NCBI GenBank assembly: GCA_000328365.1
Contig: KB309013.1
Span: 67,034 to 131,033, forward strand
Reading direction: 5' to 3'
From: Capitella teleta
Taxonomy: Eukaryota > Annelida > Polychaeta > Capitellidae
Length of the DNA: 64,000 bases
The notes beneath the pieces were generated by a model that had not been told where the DNA came from, did no database searches, and saw only the letters and a program-made list of their open reading frames with translations. Each line of letters starts with the position of its first letter. Within the stretch, counting starts at the first letter, position 1. Positions 34,468-46,520 of the stretch are shown in pieces. A program made the translations under genes and the position numbers.

Positions 34468-37400
34468 TCATGAATATGCATAACTTCCCAAATGTGACGT
34501 CATATGTGACGGGTGGTGGGACATAGCGGGGTTAGGGAGATTGGGGTACAGATTCGGGGTGGGGGCGGACCAGTAGGACGAAGGGGAGGGGAAGAAACCC
34601 GAAGTCGACGTGCACGGCATGGGAGGGGCGTGCGTCTTCATGTTCATGAAATTCAGGTGGTTCGTGTTGTGGTAACTGGTCATGAACAGATCTGACTGGT
34701 ACTTGTACGCCCCTGGATCTGCGGTGTTGGGCTGCATGGCTTGAGCGAGACCGGCGAAATCGAACTTGTAGGCGTATCGCTTGCCGTGCACTTTGGTCAT
34801 GATGTTCTTGTCGTAGTAATAGCGCAGAGCTCGGCTCAGTTTATCGTAGTTCATGTTCGGTTTGCTCTTGCGTTCGCCCCACCTCCGGGCGACCTCGTCT
34901 GGATCAACCAGTTTGAATTCTCCGTTTGTACCTTCCCAGGTTATCGAGTTGGCGTTGCTCGAATCGGAGAGTAGTTCGAGCAGGAATTGCCAAAGTTGGA
35001 TCTGTCCGCTGCCTGGAAGGGAACAGAAGAGACTTAGACAGACATTCACGCTTTTATAGATGTGCTTAAGCAATGCGGCCACTTCCGGTGGTCTGCCCTG
35101 ACCGGAAGTGAGCAATAATGCCGTATTTGCCGACATATACGTTAATCAAAGAGGTTCCTGTCGATCATGGCGGGTAGCGTTCAGCGTTCATTGCGGACGC
35201 CGGGACCTATTACCCCTCGTTTAAACACCGGGAATCTCATAAAGCTATATAAGGACAGACCCCCCGCGCCCCGTGGCTCAGGGTGAGGCTCAATATGGAG
35301 CCGAATGCTTGGTCTAATGAACGAGAAATAGAAGAAAATAATATCACAGGCAGAGCGCAGCAAACACTCGGAAGGGCAAGATGAATCACGGCCCATATCG
35401 CTTTGATTCCATGCTCAGCTCTAAGGTTGGCTTTTAATGGTGCCAAAAGGGGGAGGGTTAAGGTGGGAGAAAGAGGAGGAGGAGGAGGAGAGAGGAGAGA
35501 GGAGGAAGAATGCTAAAGAACCCCAGTTCATATCTCACTCTATCGCCGTGGGGCTCAATAAATCTGCTCACCGGAAGTGAGCCATAGTCGCTCACTCGGG
35601 GGCGGAAAGCGTCGCCAATGAATGGCATCCGGGGTTTGTTGTTCGTTGCCCCGAAAACCCTCGCGCGGGACCCGGCAATGCGCAGGCGCAATGCTATAGT
35701 CACGTGGTGCCATATGTCGCCGACGGCAGACACCAAAAAGCCATTTCGAGCTGAATGCCTGCCTCCTGTGGGCGCATGCGTGCTGTTCGGAATAAGCGAG
35801 GTGGTGCACATACTAGTAGGTCATTGTGGCATGAATCAGTAGCGGCGATTCGTGCACCTGTATGCTATGCATTGATTGGGCTGCGTGGTTACATTGCTTG
35901 GCGTCGACGGAATTTGCGTCCTCCAAATACGAGAGCTCCTTCTATGAGCTTTTTTTCCCCCTTCCCTATAGTTGAATATTTACCTTGGGGTCTGGGCCAT
36001 TGCGAGTGCGTGGGGTCCATGGAGGTTTTTGACGTCATCGATTGCAGAGGTCCCGGGGTGTACCCTGCTGAAGAGAGAAACACGGTCACGTGATGTTTGA
36101 TTTTCCCGCCAAAGAAGCGCGGGAAACAGCGACCAGAAATGAGAATCGGAAGGCTCTCGGCGCGTCGATTTATTCCGTGCCTGCGACAACAATAGCCGAG
36201 TAATAAGGGGTTGAATGGGCGCCAGAGAGCAGCATTTAGACCCCATTGCTGGCGTTCGTTAAGCCTTCCTGTGACCCGCCATTGTTCGCCGCCATCCGTG
36301 TCAATAGCCACTGATTTTGCCGGTAACCATATTAACGCACGGGGAATACTGATTCGTGCGAATAAGAAAGCTTTACTGGCGAGGCACACTTAGTACTTCC
36401 GGGGGGGCCACTCCGATCCAGCATGGCCGACCGGACGTCGGTGATTTTCGCGCGTTTCTTGCAGGCGGATATTCGCAGAAAGCCAAGAAGGAAAGACCCG
36501 GACGCTGAAATGGCGGACTCCATTTCACGCAATTACTGCGCCGGCACAATACGCCAAGGTCAGGAGAAATGGCGTCGCGGCAAAATTGACGCCGTTTCCT
36601 TTAGAAGTAAGAGATGCGAAGACAAAGGGGAGAATTAAGGCTGCGTAGGCATTTCTTTGCCCCCTGCGACTCACGTGCAATCCGTCTCTATTACGCACGT
36701 GTAGCCTCTTTGGTGTACACACGCAATGTATACGTTCTAAATGTGTATATGCTTGTGTGTCGGCAGCGATTGCATAGATGTTCGGCGTTTGCTGGCGAAA
36801 ATTTGATTCGTGGGTTTAGTATATGGGACCTCGATTCATAGGAAGCTGTTCGACTAATGGATAGCTCGACATATCGAGATTAATGTAATTCCAATCCAGC
36901 CATTGGCAGCTGTATCCGAAGCAGTGACCCATATAATTATATTATATATGGAGGGGTCCAAAGTGTCAATTTATACCCATCGAAAATCTAATCGAAAATG
37001 ATGCAGAAATAATTCGCATACACCTGCATACGTACGGTATATATAGAACTATAGAAGAGGGCCCTGCGAACTGCCTTAATCAGCCGTATATGTTGCTACC
37101 GTTGACACAAGTCAGCAGAACTTGAGTCGAATCTTGCAATTAGCGAATCAAAACACCGCGAAACTGAATACGGCACATTACCGTAAACGCCCTTTAGCGA
37201 AGACCGCGCGCGCTTTCTGAGCGCGCACGTGGCATTGGGGCAAAACTACGCCCCCGTTATTGTAATTGATAATTGAAGGTACATGTCATGGGTAATTAGG
37301 GCTGTGCCTAGGGCGAAGGCGGAGGGGGAGGGGGAGGGGTGCCTACCTTGAGCCGCGTGTTGGGGGCTGTGTTGTGCAGTCCAAGACTTCCCGTACGTTT

Positions 37401-38668
37401 CTGTAAGATAAGATAAAATAAGATAAAATGAGATAAAATAAGATAGAAATAAACTGAGGTTTTCGTTACGCGAATGAAAAAGAGAAGGTCAGAAATGTTG
37501 TTAATTGTGAATGTGTTTCAAATTGTCGTGGATATGTGACACAATCAGAATTTTGGATCTTTGAAGTGCTGTCACCAGCAAAATACATGCTGACATAATT
37601 AAGCGCTAAGAAAGGTGAATGGATGGAGGTGAGTATAATTATCGCTAAAACATTCATAAAAAAATACTATGAATAAAATTCAACAATATAAAACGGCATC
37701 GAATCTCATTGAATGAATATAAGCAGTTTGTTTACATAAGGGCTTTATGATTCTTTGCATAAACACTAGTAATTGAGAACAGGTGCTTAGTCCTTCAGAG
37801 AAAATGAACTCAGGCAGAAATCGGGAAGTATTTTTAAATTGAAAATTCAATATCTCCGTGAGCGCAAAAAGAGCATCGCTCTCAGATCATTCAAATTGAT
37901 AAATAAAAATACATTGTCAATATAATAATTATATGCACACAAAATACTATGCCGAGTGGGCGTACTCGCTATAATAGTATTATCATAAATTATAAGCTAA
38001 GTATCAATTCCCACAGTGGCTAACTCATTAGCCTTGTTTGTAACGAATAATAAACAGTCACCTCTTATTATATACATATATATATATATATTTCTTGATT
38101 TTATCTCCTATTTTATTAGTTTATTGCCCTTCATGCGTGGTGTATCGAAGAATTGATCAAGGTCGATATTTGCAATAATATCCGCGACAAATCGCTCACA
38201 ATTCGTGTTTGCGCATATCATATGCAGAACAGAAAGCGAGCAGACGTCGATTGTCAGCGGAAGAAAGCAAAATTGCAATAATTATGCTAAAATATTGCAT
38301 CATATTGTACATGCACCGTGGATATTCAGGACGTGCAGTCGTACTATGTGAACACGCCTATATGACATTGCATCTGGACAGAAATAAACGTCTCTCTTTG
38401 AAGTACGTAGAGAGTGAATGTTATTAAATTCCTCGCTGATATGACGTCATATTCGTTCATACATAAAACGAAACAATTTCAATTTCGTCAGATTATGTCA
38501 TCACGACTTACCTGGTGAAAACATCATCCCAGGAATTTGAAACGAGCAAGGAGATCGGTAAAAATCCGTTTTCCCGATTCCTTGCGACATTCCCATCCGT
38601 CGGTTACACTCCTTCTCTCCTGCAGCTGCAGCCGCCGCAGCTGCAGCCGTAAACGGATGTGGGTTCAT
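34468..38668 (-). CDS. ERG/FLI-type ETS transcription factor, paralog B
   Basis: Exons in transcript order: about 38668-38512, 37400-37347, 36064-35984 and 35012-34468. Introns are GT-AG and junctions phase 1; from the ATG at 38668 this gives 278 residues. The 5' exon encodes MNPHPFT, a run of nine alanines, and GMMFSP before its donor. An open frame continues upstream (PYTPGPLSPRGP) without an ATG, so an upstream exon is possible. Exon 2 gives TYGKSW and exon 3 gives [11 protein letters not shown], both paralogous to gene A ([15 protein letters not shown]). The last exon carries the ETS domain (about residues 98-183: [39 protein letters not shown]) and ends [12 protein letters not shown]. 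The ETS domains of A and B are almost identical. No PNT domain is seen, and the DPYQ exon of gene A is missing from the 971-bp intron before the ETS exon. Confidence 0.87.
35080..35110. promoter_or_regulatory. Inverted pair of ETS binding sites in gene B last intron
   Basis: CACTTCCGGT (35080-35089) and ACCGGAAGTG (35101-35110) are exact reverse complements 11 bases apart. A third exact ACCGGAAGTG lies at 35570-35579. This is the optimal ERG-class ETS site, inside the ETS gene itself, which suggests auto- or cross-regulation. Confidence 0.5.
35244..35253 (+). promoter_or_regulatory. Antisense TATA-like element in gene B last intron
   Basis: GCTATATAAG, the same 10-mer as at both gene promoters, here on the plus strand. 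A 31-codon frame ([16 protein letters not shown]...) opens at 35295, just downstream. It could start an antisense transcript or be chance. Confidence 0.25.
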
Positions 38669-39008
38669 ATGTGGAGCAGCGCCACCGGCCACGGGATCGA
38701 CCAGCCCGGGGGCGTTGGGCCGACGGTAGGCCGCGGCACCCGGCCCCCTCGGACTGAGAGGGCCGGGCGTGTAGGGGCCTAGATCCAGCGTTTTGGCGTC
38801 TTCCCTTATTCCGTGCGGTTAAAATTCCTCGTTTTAGCCCCTGCGATTTTTTCCTCTTCAAAATAAGCGCCTGGCGTCAAACAACGGATGCGGAACTCCC
38901 GAAGGGGACAAAAGGCGGAATCCGGGATCTGTCGCAGGACATCCGCAAGTGAGTCGTACTTCCTAGACACCTGAAATCACACAGCATCCCTGTTTTTCGC
39001 GGATAATA

Positions 39009-39140
39009 CCTTATATAGCGTTTCCCCTTCTGCTTCCTCTCGTCTGTGATTAACAGTCACAGTGGGCGGAGCTTATTCTAACCAATCAGCGATCGCGGAT
39101 TTCTTTGCCGCGCTCTGATTGGTTGTTCATAAACCCCGCC
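39009..39140 (-). promoter_or_regulatory. Core promoter of gene B: TATA, CCAAT pair, GC boxes
   Basis: On the minus strand CTATATAAGG lies at 39018-39009. Upstream are a CCAAT box pair in opposite orientations (39082-39086 and 39118-39122) and GC boxes (GGGCGG 39064-39069; CCCCGCC 39134-39140). Transcription would start near 38985, leaving about 320 bases before the ATG at 38668. Confidence 0.55.
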
Positions 39141-39149
39141 TCCTGTCAG

Positions 39150-39860
39150 CGGCGCGTGCCGGCGGCCACTTAGGCCGAGATTCGGGTGCTTGGTGGGGAT
39201 ATTATGGGATGGAATTGTCCGATGGCAATGATCGGCCATGATTGGTCATAATCCGACGTCTTTTGTGCCCAAGCGCCCTCGAAAGAGTGCTTCAGAGGCC
39301 GCTCACTGCATCTGCGCAGTCGCAATTGAAGCAGACGAACGCCAATTAAGACCCTGCTTAATGAGCTAGAACACGTTAATTAGCGTGTCAGCACCATTGT
39401 TCAGCAAATCCATCACAGATACCGTCTCTGCTTACTATTGGTTCATATCGGCTGACCTAGATATATGACCTAGTTATATGTTCATGTGTCTCTGTGCGCA
39501 TGGGAGTACGTGTACTTGCAGCAGAGATGCAACTCTCTCAGCAAAACACACTCCATAAATATAAATTTATGCTGGGCAATTAAATATTAGCACAGAAAAT
39601 CACAAATGCCATTTTATCTAGGAATGCTCAACGCATGCTTCCCACAAATGTATCGACATCATCAGAAAAAGAACGTTTAATTTACGAGGCAAAGGAATGG
39701 GAAAAAGGCGATCAGCTCATAGATAGCATCACCATTCAAGAGAACACGCACGGTGCCGGTGACGTCATGGCAGGGAAGGGATCAGCAGGATATTAGGATG
39801 GCACACACTGCAGGAGAATCATGTACACATGAAATGAGTGCAAGGCCAGTGCATATACAC
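39150..39860. other. Upstream region of gene B, no gene seen
   Basis: CpG-rich next to the promoter, then AT-rich. It likely holds regulatory sequence of gene B, but no element can be singled out. Confidence 0.35.
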
Positions 39861-39863
39861 AAT

Positions 39864-40663
39864 CCTCTTGCTCTTGCTCCTGTTTTTGCTCTTGCTCTTG
39901 CTCTTATTATTGCTCTTGCTCTTGCTCTTGCTCCTGTTCTTGCTCTTGCTCTTGCTCTTGTTCTTTTGTTTTTGCTTTTCTTTCTCTTGATTTTGCTTTC
40001 TCTTGATTTTGCTCTTTCTCTTGATTTTGGCTCTTTCTCTTGATTTTGGCTCTTTCTCTTGATTTTGCTCTTTCTCTTGATTTTGGCTCTTTCTCTTGAT
40101 TTTGCTCTTTCTCTTGATTTTGGCTCTTTCTTTTGATTTTGGCTCTTTCTCTTTATTTTGCTCTTTCTCTTGATTTTGCTCTTTCTCTTGATTTTGCTCT
40201 TTCTCTTGATTTTGCTCTTTCTCTTGATTTTGCTCTTTCTCTTTATTTTGCTCTTTCTCTTGATTTTGCTCTTTCTCTTTATTTTGCTCTTTCTCTTGAT
40301 TTTGCTCTTTCTCTTGATTTTGCTCTTTCTCTTGATTTTGCTCTTTCTCTTGATTTTGCTCTTTCTCTTGATTTTGCTCTTTCTCTTGATTTTGCTCTTT
40401 CTCTTGATTTTGCTCTTTCTCTTGATTTTGCTCTTTCTCTTGATTTTGCTCTTTCTCTTGATTTTGCTCTTTCTCTTGATTTTGCTCTTTCTCTTGATTT
40501 GGCTCTTTCTCTTGATTTTGGCTCTTTCTCTTGATTTTGCTCTTTCTCTTGATTTTGCTCTTTCTCTTGATTTTGCTCTTTCTCTTGATTTTGCTCTTTC
40601 TCTTGATTTTGCTCTTTCTCTTGATTTTGCTCTTTCTCTTGATTTTGCTCTTTCTCTTGATTT
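39864..40663. repeat. 18-bp minisatellite derived from a CTCTTG hexamer
   Basis: 39864-39966 is an irregular hexamer array (CTCTTG with CTCCTG and TTTTTG variants). From about 39990, the 18-mer CTCTTGATTTTGCTCTTT, equal to three hexamer-like blocks, repeats about 37 times. An 18-bp unit has no frame of its own to break, so frames of 131-218 codons stay open on both strands. They are repeat artefacts. Confidence 0.95.
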
Positions 40664-41297
40664 GTGCTCTTCACAGAGTACTAATAATGTCTCCTTTTGC
40701 CATCGTCATCATCCTTCTTCATCTATTCCCTTTCGCTTCTTTCCTTCGATGTCAAATCATCCGACCTTCTTCCTTCAATTTTCCTCCCTTCCGCTGCCCC
40801 CGTTCTCGCCTTAATCTCGTTTGCGACGCTTTTTGAAGGTCTCACGAGAAATCAAAGCGAATTACCGAAGTGATTAGCAATTGTTCACGTGGATGATTTC
40901 AGCTTTCAAGACATTTAGCTTATGCCGGGGGCTCTTTTCAGATTGCATCATCAACCAAAATGGCTGCTTGCACCTCAAAGGGTTTAGCTACTTTGTAATG
41001 TGCGCTTATGACCACTTCCGGGCGCTGTGGTATGAAAGGGAGGCAGTACATTTCACACTAGCCGCAATGGACAAGCATGGACATTGCGCAATGGGAATGT
41101 TGCATTCCTATAGCATACCTGCATGTACATGTACACAGTACGATGTGGGTGAATAGCTTCGATTTTTACTTACAATTAATTGGGTTGTCGAATTGAGATC
41201 AAATAATTTGCTCATTATTTTCAGCACCACTTCTTAGGTATAATTATATCATATATTGGTCTAAGACAATCATTCGGCATTCCTGATCACACATAGC

Positions 41298-41353
41298 TTA
41301 ATTAATTAATTAATTAATTAATTAATTAATTAATTAATTAATTAATTAATTAA
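41298..41353. repeat. (TTAA)n microsatellite
   Basis: Fourteen uninterrupted TTAA units. Confidence 0.97.
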
Positions 41354-42107
41354 GGTAGTTGCGTTTTACATAATAAACATGCTATATACTACTAGAAACA
41401 AATCAAATTTCATTTTCTTATGAATTATGGCTTAATTAGTCCTCTCATTTGCCCGAGATTTAATCTTTAAAAAAACAAATATGACTTCAACCAATTGGCT
41501 TTAATAAAAATCGCAAAATAAAAAATCAAATAAAAAATAAAAACAAAAATCAAATCAACGAAAAACGTCTTATTCTGTGACGCAGTGATCAAACATGGTA
41601 ATAATTCATGTGATTTTGTTAATTTCTTCCTGATTAAAAGCCCTCGGTAAATGACACACGAGAATAGATTTATCCGCTATATTGAATTTATAAATCTTCA
41701 AAGAGAAGAATCGATAGTTGTCAGGGCAACGCATACCAGACATCACGGGTGATAGCTCATTTAACGTCGAAATGCGAACGAATAAAAAACATCTTATTCA
41801 AGGAGCGCTTCTCTTGTAAAATCTCATTAATTGATTTGTATCTCATCCTTATTAGAAAGGTAAAGAATGGAAGACTTGTTCCAATTCTCAAACTAAATTT
41901 TCAAATAAATAAACTCGACAACTAAAAACGTTGCTCAGCTGATTGCTATCGCTAAATGAGATTACAATGTATTCGTAATAATGTGTTTTTCTCTATAGAC
42001 CCACAATGTTAAGGACATCTTTGTTTTGCATCATCTCAGCAACGATGAAGAGCGTTTTAAAAGTGAATATCGCCATTGATGAAATTCTTCTGATCATGTG
42101 TGGTGGT

Positions 42108-42200
42108 ATAACCTATAATTATAACCTATAATTATAACCTATAAGTATAACCTATAAGTATAACCTATAATTATAACCTATAATTATAACCTATAATTAT
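42108..42200. repeat. 13-bp tandem repeat, about seven copies
   Basis: Unit ATAACCTATAATT with a G variant (CTATAAGT) in two adjacent copies. Confidence 0.92.
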
Positions 42201-45200
42201 GGTGCTAATTACTAATTAAACCACGATTTTAATTCCACGAATAAAATGTTTTTGTTGCTATAATAACAACAAAAATAAACAGTGATCACATTTGAGTAGA
42301 GTGTACAACACAAAGGATATAATATAAGCCGATGCTTATTAATTAGCAATTACACTGAATCAGCCCGGAAGCGTATAAACAGGGCAGCCAGAAGTCTCTC
42401 CCGTCAGATGTCAGTCATAACTGCGACAATAGCCGAGCAGATTTCAATCAATAAATCAACGCATTGTAATCAAGCGCCAGGTATTTCCCAATCAAGATCA
42501 GCACAAGCCTCAGGACGACTTTCCGATGAGAAAATTTCGAATTCAGAAATGACAACAGCGAAAAAAAAAAACCCGCCCTCAAAACAAGGGCTTAATGACG
42601 CTAATCTGCGCTCACCGTTCTGACCTGGGCAGCATTCTTTTGCGCTTCACTGATCGCGCATTACCTGCCTCTGCGCTTGATTGCACTCGGCGCCATCCAT
42701 GCATGACGGTCCGTCAAATATTTCGCGGGGCAGTCAACTGTGACCAGTGCTTGCTGCGGGGGTTGTCCGCCCATTCCGCATGACGTCAGAACCTCTCCCT
42801 CACCCCCTCAATCACTGCTCCCATGATGCACCTCTTTTGTCTCCCCTAAAACGCCGGCATACGCGCGACAATCAATCACCGACTGGAGCACATATTACAC
42901 CTTTATTTAATCCCTTTTTTCTCTCTCTTTTATTTTTATTTAGATCAAGGGGTCAAAGGTAACCACCCCCCGTTCCCGGGGGGAATCGACGGCGCATGCG
43001 TGGCGTGTGACCGTGGTTCTCGGTTTTATCGGCGTTTGTTTTCACTTCCCATGGGATGAGGACGATCCCCGATGATGCATCGAGCGGGCGCGGATTCCCA
43101 CACCTGCAGCGCATGCCTTGATTGCAGGTGAGGCCCTGGCTGCTTTAAGCTGTCAGAAAATGCACACAAGCATCGCCGTCGACCGCGTTACATGCAAATG
43201 GGCGACGCGGGCGGTTTCATCCTCCGATGCTGCGAGTGAAATAAAAACAATGGTTGCGCCGTATTGTGATATTAACTGAATGTGGTGCATGGCTTATTTG
43301 ATAATTATAATTGCGATTCCAAACAGTGGTTTGTGGATAATTTGATAATTATCTCATTGAAGGAATTGAAGTTTCAAGCCATAAAAATAGAATATGGAGC
43401 AGAGGTTTTGTGATCTGTATATTTAGACATATTAAATAATATATATACTTGTCCAAAGACACAGTAGTATCGTGACCCTATTTCGGAGTCTGACAGACAA
43501 TGCTTGCGAAATGACGAAGAAAACTTTTTTTTATTTTTCCTCAGAGAAAGTGATGGCAACATAATGAATGATCAATTGAGCATTGCACTATCCTCCAACA
43601 ATTGCCTGGGAATCCGTGTTGCGACTGATATTAACATCGATTGCGAAGACTGAGTTGTCGTAATGTCGTCATACGATATCTCACGACCCTTGCGACTGTC
43701 GAGGTCTTCTGTTGCCAACGTCAACAAACCAAAGTGTGTTTGGTGCATAAAATGTGAGATGCAAGAAGGGCGCTTTACAACAACGCGCTCAGCCGCTGAA
43801 CGGACCTAATGAACACAGAACAACACAGAAAGAAGCTGTTTTGAATTCGAAGCATACTGAACAAGATGGCCGACCGGAAGTGCGGAAGCGGAAGCGCTCA
43901 TTCGTGACGCGGGTAGAAGAGAGACCCGGTTGAAAGCGATCCGCTTCACGTCCTTTTGTTCTACATTTTTTTTTTTAGCAACGGGATTTGCATCATTTAT
44001 TTTCTATGTCTCATTCTGATGCGGACGAAATTAAAACATGTTCTAATATCAGTCTACATGTACGCCATAACCTATACAGTGTATATACATGCATACTTAA
44101 GCGTGTTAATCTGACATATATTTATATTTTCTTTTTGGGCGAGAATAAAGTCAAAATGACCCAAAGATCAACATTTTTATTCGCGGCCCAAAATGTGCAG
44201 TAATTAAAAGCGGCCACTACAGCGATGTATCGATCTGGACACCTGCACCCCCCTCCTCCTCAACCACTTTCCCGTCACCCTCCCCCCTTCTCAGTACACG
44301 CATGCAATCGTGCCATCACTCAGCCTTTGGTATTTGCTCCTAATCTTGAGGGGGGAGGGGGGGCTTATGGGGGCGTGATTTTATTATATTGTACATAAGG
44401 ATTGATGGAGTACATCGAAGGGGGGGGGGGCATTGAGCGTCATCAAGGGGGCCTTCGTCGACGCCACTTAAAACGTCGATGTATGGATCTGGAAAGCACA
44501 CACATCGCCTTGCCCTCTCCCGCGCACCCGACTGTTTGCTTGCTCCCTGATTTCTGCTCCTTCGCCCTTCAACGATCTTTTGATCAAAGGAACACTCCAC
44601 GCGTGGCCGCCCAGGGCTGCGTGCAAGCGGCGCTGGGAATCAAGTTGTACGATAGAGTACAATTATTGAAATGGCAAAGCCGATATATAATCACATAAAG
44701 ATACAGTGCAGCTGTACTCACATCACTGCCATCATTCAGGGCACCGTCATTTTCAATATTTGCAAATTCATCCCGAAATTGATGAAATTTACAGAAACCC
44801 GAGAACATACTGTTTATATTATGCAAACTTGTATATAATTATATGAACACGTATACAGCAATATATGACTCCTGATGTCATCGTATTGTTATGTATTGTT
44901 TCGTACGCACAAACCCTTTATAGTATAGCTTGTAGTTACATATAGAATTGACCTGGTGCCGCTCAAAGAAGCTTTTAATCACAGTCGCCGCATTCACAGG
45001 CGTAAAAGGCAAGCTCAGCGATTATCAATCAGGAGATGTTTATGAATGCGGCGCCATAATGCAGGCAGGAGAGCCTTATTGACATGCCGCGTGGAGTGCT
45101 TTTATGCGCTTTTCTTTTGTCGGTCGTCACGCTGTTCGCCTGCTTCGGGTCGATGCCTGGCAGTTAGAAGCATTTCCCCCGATTCCTGAGAAAATTCCGG

Positions 45201-46470
45201 CGTCCGGAAGTAGCTGTGTGCCGCTGGAAATGTTCAGCCATAAGTGAGTGTTCCGTCCGCAGTGTGGCGCCACCGCGAATCCGGGAGATTCTGACAAACA
45301 TGGCACCAAAAGTGGGTTTGCTTCAGGAAGGGATATGAGCAGGGAGGAAGGAAGAGGGCCGGGAGTGGGGTGACGCCGACAAAGGCAGTATTCAGCCCTC
45401 TTTTTTCCGCCCGAAGGACTTGCGTCTGTTCTTTGATAATCATCAACTCAATTCATCTCGACCATTTGCGCACCAAGTACTTAAAACCTTCGGCCCTTCA
45501 AGTCTTAGCGGTTGCTATGACAACTGCTAATCAATAAACATTGATCACGTGATCTTTTGAGCGATAATGCGTGGATTTTAGCTTGTGGCGCAGCGGTGTC
45601 GCCCTGATGGGTGTTGAAAGGAGGGCGGGGCAGCGGTTAAAACCCTCGCTGACAGCCTCGCGTGGATAGTGCTTATTAAGGGACTCCCCGCGGGGGCTCA
45701 GCAAGACTTGATGCACTGATCTCCCGCCCCGCGACGCCACGTGCCCCCTCCCCTTCTGCAATCACCCGTTTGTGCACAATGCGAGCCCACTGCATGTGGG
45801 GTGGCAAGCGAAGAGGCTGGGGAAGTACCCTCCCTCGCGTAGGTATTCCCTGAAACTGAAGAAACACAATTAATTGCTTGGCACTACGTACTTGTGTGAA
45901 TCCATGCAACAGACTGCTTGTCCTCCTTTGCTCAATATTGGTCCCATACTAAAGTACCATAGGCCTAGTTCCCTATCCTGGCTACGGCTGATCGGAGACT
46001 TTTGGTCCCGTACCCTTGGTCCCGTACCCTTCACCCCACCCTTCATCCCTTACCCTTGGTCTCCTGCTCTTATATCGTTCCACACCGAGTCACTTGCCTT
46101 AGTCCTGCATGGCACGAGTACCTTTGTCTCTTAATCCTTTTACCCTTCATCCTTTTACCCTTCCCTGCATTCCCGTGCACGTGACCTCCCTGACCCCCAC
46201 CCAGCCAAAAGTGCATAGTTGCTTCAGCCATAATTCGAATTATTCCCCGATGAAAGATTCCGCGCTCACAATTATCCCTCATTTTGCCCAATTGTTGAGC
46301 TCCGACGCATGCGCCCTCCGTCGCCTTTCCCTCTCTGCGAGGAATAATTACATCAAATTGTTCAGGGCATTTTTAGGGCTTAATTAGGATGTTCGACGAC
46401 AAAGACGCTGAAAGGAGGGCGCGGAAAAGCGACGAATATTAAGGAAGTCGAGCTGCGTCGTTTTTCCAGC

Positions 46471-46520
46471 NNNNNNNNNNNNNNNNNNNNNNNNNNNNNN
46501 NNNNNNNNNNNNNNNNNNNN
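46471..46520. other. Assembly gap (50 N)
   Basis: Fifty unknown bases, followed at once by TGC and a 24-base A run. The gap probably marks a homopolymer or repeat that could not be assembled; its true length is unknown. Confidence 0.99.

Larger units (their letters stand above)
40680..46470. other. Gene-poor stretch; no gene seen
   Basis: AT-rich sequence with simple repeats (below) and scattered CpG patches. At 43864-43882, AAGATGGCCGACCGGAAGTG combines a YY1-like core with an ETS site, a promoter-like pairing without a recognisable first exon. Confidence 0.4.

Noticed and set aside
35889-36389. 166-codon minus-strand frame over gene B exon 3
   Set aside because: It includes exon 3 but runs through its splice sites in both directions; only 35984-36064 aligns with the paralog.
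40133-40836. Frames of 101-218 codons on both strands
   Set aside because: An 18-bp repeat keeps frames open by arithmetic; there is no non-repeat coding sequence.
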